Source: Epiperipatus broadwayi (Eukaryota; Onychophora; Udeonychophora; Euonychophora; Peripatidae). Taken from it: 64,000 bases of DNA. Positions 57,848 to 64,000 of the stretch are shown here, in pieces. Each line of letters starts with the position of its first letter. Position 1 is the stretch's first letter. The notes below the pieces were generated by a model, which was given only the letters and a program-made list of their open reading frames with translations, was not told the DNA's origin and did no database searches. The stretch lies in the NCBI GenBank assembly GCA_028023455.1, contig JAQFVV010006245.1:5825276-5889275 (forward strand). Direction: 5' to 3'. The translations under genes were made by a program, and so were the position numbers.

Positions 57848-57850
<3 letters not shown>

Positions 57851-57916
<66 letters not shown>

Positions 57917-57917
57917 G
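57851..57917. repeat. (TA)n tract, right flank of the gypsy insertion
   Basis: About 30 AT units broken by one AC and a TG near the end; a shorter (TA)n (44,652-44,664) lies at the left flank. Together they were one microsatellite before insertion. Confidence 0.9.
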
Positions 57918-59264
57918 TACTTGCAATAAAATTATAACATTTCCATTAATCTTGTAAAAGATGTCATAATTCAGTAGACTATTGTACACAAATTTAATGT
58001 CAGTGAACCCAATATTAAAATAATAGTAACATTACCATTTAGTTTAATAAGGGCAAAAACAATAGATATATCTAATTGCTTTTCAGAAGAACTGATGAAC
58101 AATGTAGTGCTAATTTCGCCCTATTATATCATAATTTTTATTTTTGTTTTCATAGTGGATGTCAAATCAAGAGAAAAAAGATAATGAAATATAATATATT
58201 GTTTTATAATTTAATTAAATGATATGTTTATGGTAATTTTCTGTGGAGACTAAATCTATCAGATAACTGGTCATCAGCTACTGGTCAATCTTGTTAATAC
58301 TTATAAGAATATAAACGTTCTTTTGTTCATGAAGCAAATCTAGATAGGTTTAATAATTTGAAAAACCCAAACTATTTACCATCATCAGCAAACTTTTAAC
58401 TTCTTACGGATACTCTCCTTTCTCCAAGGAGGAATGATCTAATGAAAGTAGAGAGGTGAATGCCAATAAAACATATCTGATCAGATCATATGGCAAAAAA
58501 TTACAAGTAATCAAAAACATAACCCATGGTATCTACAAACACAAAGACTAAATGACTAGATTTTATTGCTCAAAAAATAATAAAGAGAAACATTTTGCAA
58601 TGAAGATAATCTATCAGTTTCAAGAAGGCAAAAAACACCCAGGCAAATTAAATCATACTAAAACATCTCACATTTAAAAATGATCTCATGATGGAAGTGA
58701 TTAACAACAGTTCAGAAGTTTTTCTCTTACTATATAATGCAAAAAGGCAAAATGACTCCAAAAATTGAAGAAAAAAAAACCCCTAAGATACAGAGTTAAT
58801 GATAATACTAGTAAAGTTAATCAATACTTGTTATTTTATAACTTTCTATGATAAAGAGCCAAATACTTATAGTCTGATTTAAGCCTTTAACACTGCTATG
58901 ATCTTAATTAAAATTATTACAATTAAGTATATTTCAATCTGAACCCAAGTATGGCATCATCAATCACTGGTAAAATAATGCCTAGAAATAATTTATCACT
59001 AATTGTAAAAAAGCTCATAAAGGTTTTGAATTATATAAACACAAAAACATGGCAGCTACTTTATATAGGATGTAATGACTAAAGTTAAATAATAGGCATC
59101 TTGCCAAGAAGTGATGTTTTTTGATGGCAAGATTGTTCCTAATTGTGGATAAGAATGGCTACCTTACAGTTATCACCATAAACTTTCAAAGCATTCTGGA
59201 ATTTGTGAAAAAACTTTTATAAATATTAATCTTTTGAAGAATCAAATTAAAATTTTGAATTGGA
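57918..59264. other. AT-rich stretch, probably the decayed front of the gypsy remnant that follows
   Basis: No motif strong enough to anchor. The orientation and composition suggest the body of a degraded LTR element ending at about 59.96 kb. Confidence 0.35.
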
Positions 59265-59960
59265 TCTATAAAGGCCATTTAGGAATTTTATGGGAAAAGT
59301 CATTGTTGCCTTATTATAACTTGTGGCCAAAGTTAAACTAGAATCTTGAAAAATAATATCAAAAATTTGTTTAGTGACAATGTCAAATATAATTGCACTG
59401 CAAAAAATGTTCCATAACCAAAAGATAATAGATCCTGGAAATAGGTCCATCTAAACTATATAGGGTAAATTAAAACAAATCTAATTGCAATTGAAAATGT
59501 TTATGTTGAATTGAATACAAAGTACAGTTACTAATGGGAAAGAGAAAATGGCAATCTTAGAAAAAATTTAATATCCATGACTTGCCAAAGATAGTAGTTG
59601 CCTATAATTACATAGAAATTTATTATCACTATAAGCATGGAATTGTTCACAAAATTGGAAATAATCTACTTACATATTTTACCTAATCACTCAAAATCAA
59701 ATCGCTTGGCAGAAAATGCTATTAAACAATTTAAACAAATGTTCAGTAAGGTAATTATGATAAATACTTATGATATATTCATGGTTACATTGTCATTAAC
59801 ATATTATCTCTTCAATGGTTAAAGTGATATTTGCAATTAACTTATTTTTGAGTAGCCATCTAAATTACTTTCCCCAACTAATTTACCTTCCAATATTCCA
59901 AATTCACTGTAGGTGATGAAGTATGAGTATCCAACAAATATAAAAAAGTGTAGATTAGCA
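59265..59960 (+). pseudogene. Ty3/gypsy integrase remnant, a different family from the young element
   Basis: In pieces and with stops: KGHLGI at 59,270-59,290 (the H-GHLGI start of the integrase zinc fold), WP then CQ and C-KKC positions near 59,325-59,410, SWK-V-L-Y matching the PW-KV-DL entry to the catalytic core near 59,432, and from 59,637 a 61-codon frame with the NHSKSNRLAENAIKQFKQMF segment that carries the last catalytic glutamate. PTNLPS-type sequence follows near 59,870. This subgroup has the NGLAE form, unlike NPCER in the young element. Inactive. Confidence 0.7.
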
Positions 59961-60329
59961 TGATAGGTGAAGTGAAATAAAAATTCTAAACTATATTCAA
60001 GATATAATATGTGGATTAAAAAGATGGATGGAAGTAGATTAAAACTAACAGTTGTGTTTAATAAAAATAAAATGTATTAATCTTTAATTAAGTTTAAACT
60101 TATTTAATAAAAATAAAAATACTGTGTATTGATCTTTTATCAAATTTAAAGTTGTTTAATAAAAATAAAATATATCAATATTTTATCAAATTTAAAGTTT
60201 ATATCTGGATTAAAAACGATATAATATCTACTCTAAAAAATGACTAACACTAATCATTAATATAGTTACCTAAAATGGATAGTGCCAAATATATTAATGT
60301 AAAAAAAAAGTCACTTGTAGATCAAATAT

Positions 60330-60341
60330 AATATAATAATA

Positions 60342-60399
<58 letters not shown>

Positions 60400-60416
60400 T
60401 GATGATGATGATGATG
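60330..60416. repeat. (TAA)n then (TGA)n compound microsatellite
   Basis: About 20 AAT units with one early AGT, changing at about 60,397 into seven TGA units. Confidence 0.9.
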
Positions 60417-60596
60417 CTTGCAGTTTGTCTCTTAAATTGTTATACTCATATAAATATATATAATAGACATATAATTCATTTTCTATGATGAGCTATTTAA
60501 TTATTTACAGTGAACAACTAGAGGATGTAATGCATATGAAGTGTAGTTGTCACATGTGTTTATTATTTGAACAAACATGCAAACTTGAAAGTTAAA

Positions 60597-60905
60597 CTCC
60601 CTACTGAAAAAATGCCTCGCATCATATACAAGATGGCATGTACCCAAGCTAAATGCAGTGCCATCTACTATGGTGAATCATGGGCCAGCCTTGTCACAAG
60701 GTTATCACAACATAAATGCCTTTATAAAAAATATAAGTAATCTAAAGCACAAATCAATTTTCCTCGAGGCCAACATCAAATGCATTAAAAGAAAAGACAT
60801 CAAACACAAGATTAAATTTGCATGGCATAATTCCAACAATCCCAATACCATCAATAAAAAGAAATCCTGCTTCTTCCTATTGCAAAAATGAGTCATATAT
60901 TTGAA
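60597..60905 (+). pseudogene. GIY-YIG endonuclease remnant of a second Penelope-like element
   Basis: From the ATG at 60,612: MPRIIYKMACTQ, then CSAIYYGESWASL and TRLSQHK, stop at 60,732. This is the first half of a GIY-YIG domain (Y-x-C, then I-Y-Y-G-E replacing the usual YIGE, then R-x3-H). A second frame continues to 60,889 with HNINAFIKN, FLEANIKCIKRKDIKHKIK, matching the Lys-rich helix after the core. No terminal repeat of the 20/31-kb family follows, so it is a different lineage. One frameshift and a stop make it inactive. Confidence 0.6.
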
Positions 60906-63129
60906 TAAACTTTGAATAAACTTATTGCACATATATGCATTCACCTTACCACTTAACTCTTGGTACTATAAATATGAGGGAATAAGTAGGCCTCAAAAGT
61001 GCTAAGCTTGACTCAAAATGCATTTATTCTAAATTTTTCTTACTACAGCATCCAAGCACATGGAAGTTGAATTAGCATCTAAATACTTACATGCACATAA
61101 CTAAAAAATATTTTCATTACAAATAAATATATTTATAAAAACACAAAAATATTTAACGAATTGTATACCATCAAGTTATCATCATTCTTTACACAATAGT
61201 AATAATAAACAAAATTAGTTTTTTGAAAGAATGATGTTTAAGTATTGTTGTGACAGTTTGAACTTTGATATAGGAATCGTTCTGCCATCATGTACCAATA
61301 CCTTAAATGATAACTTATATCAACCATTTTTACACTAATTTCATTTTACATTTTTCAATTTCTGTATAAATCAATTTTCTCTAGTATAGCCTTTGGCAGT
61401 AGAATTTTTACAAATTTATTATGACAAATACCAATTGATTTTTAAAAATACTAATTAATGATTTCACATTAGCTTTAATTTAAATAAACTTTTAGTTTAT
61501 TTAAATTAATTAGTCAAAATAAAAGTTATTATTATAAAATTAATATGATTTGATATTGATGATATAATTATCAATATATTATTCATCAGCGATTTTTCAT
61601 AAACAGATGCAGGGAATTCATTTATGCTGATAGCATTGCTTTTACTTCATGAAAAATATATTTTTCAGAAATAGAAAATATTTTCAATAAAAGTATGAAA
61701 AATTAGAAACTTTTTCTCTATAGGTCGTATTCTTATTTTTAATCCAGCATTAGCAATTACACTTTTATTTTTCCAAAATAGGCTGAAACAGGGTCCCATA
61801 ACATTAATACTAACTTTAAGCAACAATAGGATCAAATGTACCTCATGTTGCTTGGAAATAATTGTGAAGCATAGTATAATTTATTTTCCTCCATTTATCT
61901 AATATTAAATCAAAATAATTTATAGAAATAATTTCTTTGGAATGTTAAGTGACATTACTTGGGATTGCAATGTAAAAACTATTCCTTGGAATTACCATAT
62001 GTAAATACTGAGCTCCTGTTAGGAGGAAAAGTGCCCCCATTGGACTTTTGAATATTCAATTAAATATTACTATGAGAAAGTACACTTTTTGCAATGTCTC
62101 TGTTTTTTTGTTTTTTTTTACATATTTCATTACTAGATATCAGAAAAATGGTTGCCTTATAGTAAATGTATAAAAAGTTGCCAAGTATATCACACTTGCT
62201 AAAAACTCAAACATAGCTTTGCCATTAAGCCAGATAGATTTGATAATCTTGATATTTCTAGAATTTTATTAACAGATTGACTTAAACCTCTGGAAGTTGC
62301 TTTCTCAACTTCATAAATGAAATTTAATTAGTCACTGTCCAATGTAGATGTGGAGAAACACAAACCATAAATCACATAATTAATTATTAAATGTTAGATC
62401 TAAAGTTACAATGGTAGAATTAAAGAATTTAATAAAGCCTATCTTCTGGTAGGATTCTCTATAGGTTCCTTTTTGTAAATAGTTAAGTTGGTCTTAGTGA
62501 TGATTTGCTACCTTTTGGATTATTAATAACTTTATCAGACTAGAGATTATTATATTACTATTCTCCAGATATAAAATTTAAAGTTAGTTAAAGATCATTA
62601 CATCTATTGTTGAACATGACATTGTTAACTTTTTTTTCAGAAAAGAATAGTATATTTGGAAGTTAATCTTCACACATGCATTGTTTTAATATAAATTTAC
62701 ATGCACTCACTCATAAGCAAAAATTTTGAAGACAAGTGAATTAACTTATCATTCAAGTTTATCTATATGTAAGCTAACTTTGGCTTACAATGTTTTTTAA
62801 ATGATTCTCAAGTTGAACAAACATAATTAAAATATTACAAGAGAGAGAATTTATCTAATTTTTAACCACTTTGCAATTAATCTATAATAATTTAGAATTT
62901 AAATATATTGATAAATATTTATTTTCTCATGCAGCACAGTATTAATTGTAATATGTTTGGAAATAAGTCTTCATACATACACCATTTTAATATAAATTTA
63001 CACTCACTCACCTGTAAGCAAAGATTTCAAAGAACAAATGAATTCACTTGTTTTTCAAGCTTATCTACATATAGCCCTGAATAATGGACAGTAAGCAAAA
63101 GGTTAGCTTATATATAATGAAAGTTATGT
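60906..63129. other. AT-rich stretch; one loosely duplicated segment
   Basis: 62,640-62,780 and 62,930-63,075 share CTTCACACATGCA or CTTCATACATACA, TTTTAATATAAATTTACA, CACTCAC and AAGCAAA(A/G)ATTT, so a duplication about 295 bp apart. No gene found. Confidence 0.5.
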
Positions 63130-63970
63130 GTCTCATGACATACAACCACACATTAGTATGTGTATATAAAGTTGAAAGGAAAGGTAGAAATAAATACAAA
63201 CAAATTTTTTGTAGTTCTGTATTACACTAGAATAACAGTTAAAGAGTAAATAATTTTGAATTTAAAATAATTTTTATTATAAATCAATCATTTAAAAAGA
63301 TCTAAGTAATATTTCATTAATTCTGATTTTAAAATTAAACAAGTATGTTTTTATGTTACAATAGATATACTGGTAATTATAAAATTCCACTATCTATTTT
63401 GAATAGCAAATTTTTTAATTAAAGCTTGTATAACATTTTGATAATATTCCACAAAATGGTTTTTCAAAGGAATAATTTAAATTGAAAAGAGTCATTAACT
63501 TTTTTCAATCACAATAGAGAAAACTTATTTTTAATTACTGTATTTTTTTACCATGACTATAAAAAGGTTCAAAAAAGATTAGAAAGGAGTTTTTTACAAT
63601 TTTACAGATTATGACAGCAGAGCTACTATGAAGTTGTAATAGAAGGCAAGATAATGGATCCAGCTGCTGCTATTAATATAACAATAGAGTATGGATTCAC
63701 ATGGAAGCAAGACCCAGCTTTTTGTGTCCTTCATAGCTTGTATATATTTGTATATTAGATAACATAAAAGACTAAAGGAATATCACTGCACTCAACAGTA
63801 ACCTGGATTATACCTTTTTTGAAAATGCAATAAACCAGTCTATTGTTTTAAGGAGCCAGCTTATCAAGAGAGTCTGAATTAGTTTATATATATATATATA
63901 TACTGTTGGTCTATATGCAGAGAAGTACAGATAAATGTACTGCATCATATACAGATAAAGTACAGCTGAT
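63130..63970 (+). repeat. Dispersed repeat of about 0.9 kb, copy B
   Basis: Same order of blocks as 21,510-22,440 in the same orientation. A (TA)n tract at 63,881-63,902 interrupts it near the end. Related short sequence (TTCAAAAAAGATTAGA) also occurs at 11,251-11,266, suggesting a third, much decayed copy. Confidence 0.55.
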
Positions 63971-64000
63971 GAGTTACTTTAAATAATCTCTTTAGTGAAA

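Larger units (their letters stand above)
44665..57850 (-). mobile_element. Young Ty3/gypsy LTR retrotransposon, 13.2 kb, with 3.5-kb LTRs
   Basis: Two direct repeats of 3,487 and 3,485 bp bound a 6.2-kb interior that encodes gag and pol on the - strand. The repeats begin TGTAACCATA and end TATGGTTACA, a 10-bp terminal inverted repeat with the TG...CA that integrase requires. A purine tract adjoins the left LTR and a primer-binding site lies 4 nt from the right LTR, as expected for a - strand element. I count about two dozen differences between the LTRs, so insertion is recent. The flanks are (TA)n on both sides, giving ATAT/ATAT as a possible 4-bp target duplication, though this is weak in a repeat. 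pol is intact; gag is split into three ORFs. Confidence 0.95.
54366..57850 (-). repeat. 5' LTR (right copy)
   Basis: Begins TGTAACC at 54,366 and ends TTACA at 57,850. At about 3.49 kb it is more than half the length of the element's interior, far above the few hundred bp usual for gypsy LTRs. A CpG-containing region at 57,230-57,510, just upstream of the mini-exon, is the likely promoter. Small ORFs repeated in both LTRs (for example 55,800-56,027) show no domain and are probably not coding. Confidence 0.95.

Noticed and set aside
44665-57850. Possibility that the 3.5-kb direct repeats are a segmental duplication around a smaller element
   Set aside because: Ends are TG...CA inverted termini and lie precisely beside a polypurine tract and a primer site, which a chance duplication would not give.
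57751-57957. 68-codon frame across the right LTR edge
   Set aside because: Half of it is (TA)n translated as Ile-Tyr; it spans the element boundary.

Overview
This is 64 kb of very AT-rich (roughly three quarters A+T by eye) eukaryotic DNA, almost certainly from an animal with a repeat-laden genome. There is no operon-like layout and there are no dense long ORFs. Nearly everything recognisable is retroelement sequence: L1/Tx1-like and RTE-type LINEs, Penelope-like elements with GIY-YIG endonuclease remnants, a Ty3/gypsy LTR element, tRNA-derived SINEs and foldback (MITE-like) elements. This mixture fits an invertebrate (arthropod, mollusc or cnidarian); the sequence does not let me choose. 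CpG is scarce except in the LTRs of the gypsy element, a few SINE heads and one island at about 37.85-38.35 kb.

Layout. 1-1.65 kb: 3' part of an L1/Tx1-like LINE. 1.8-3.1 kb and 6.5-9.5 kb: two rotted RTE LINEs on the + strand. 14.1-15.4 kb: a much younger 5'-truncated RTE copy on the - strand. 16.4-16.7 kb: a foldback element. 19.0-20.1 kb: Penelope-like debris ending in a terminal-repeat segment with a hammerhead-ribozyme-like core. 21.5-22.4 and 63.1-63.97 kb: two copies of a roughly 0.9 kb dispersed repeat. 29.3-29.8 kb: a clean 489-bp foldback palindrome. 30.9 kb: a 107-bp tRNA-like SINE with an 11-bp target duplication. 31.2-32.2 kb: Penelope-like 3' end on the - strand (GIY-YIG remnant plus the same terminal repeat). 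32.4-33.6 kb: two local tandem duplications. 34.8-35.4 kb: probable solo LTR. 37.9-38.05 kb: the best host-gene evidence in the window, a first coding exon with a consensus splice donor inside a CpG-rich patch, on the - strand. 40.3-43.6 kb: a nest of SINE, foldback, Penelope and degraded LINE pieces.

44,665-57,850: a young, nearly complete Ty3/gypsy retrotransposon on the - strand. Its LTRs are about 3.49 kb each, which is very long, and about 99% identical by eye. They begin TGTAACCATA and end TATGGTTACA, and a polypurine tract and a primer-binding site sit where they should. The order is 5' LTR (right), leader, gag in three consecutive ORFs, pol (protease, RT, RNase H, integrase), 3' LTR (left). 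All four ORFs end in TAG. gag to pol needs a -1 shift, because pol has no ATG before the protease. The U5/primer-site module is present three times in tandem at the LTR edge. Each LTR also carries a pair of hairpins with different stems but an identical 13-nt loop, and an ATG mini-exon with a splice-donor-like end.

57.85-64 kb: a (TA)n tract, a degraded gypsy integrase, a (TAA)n/(TGA)n array and another GIY-YIG remnant. The remaining sequence is AT-rich with no gene I can support.
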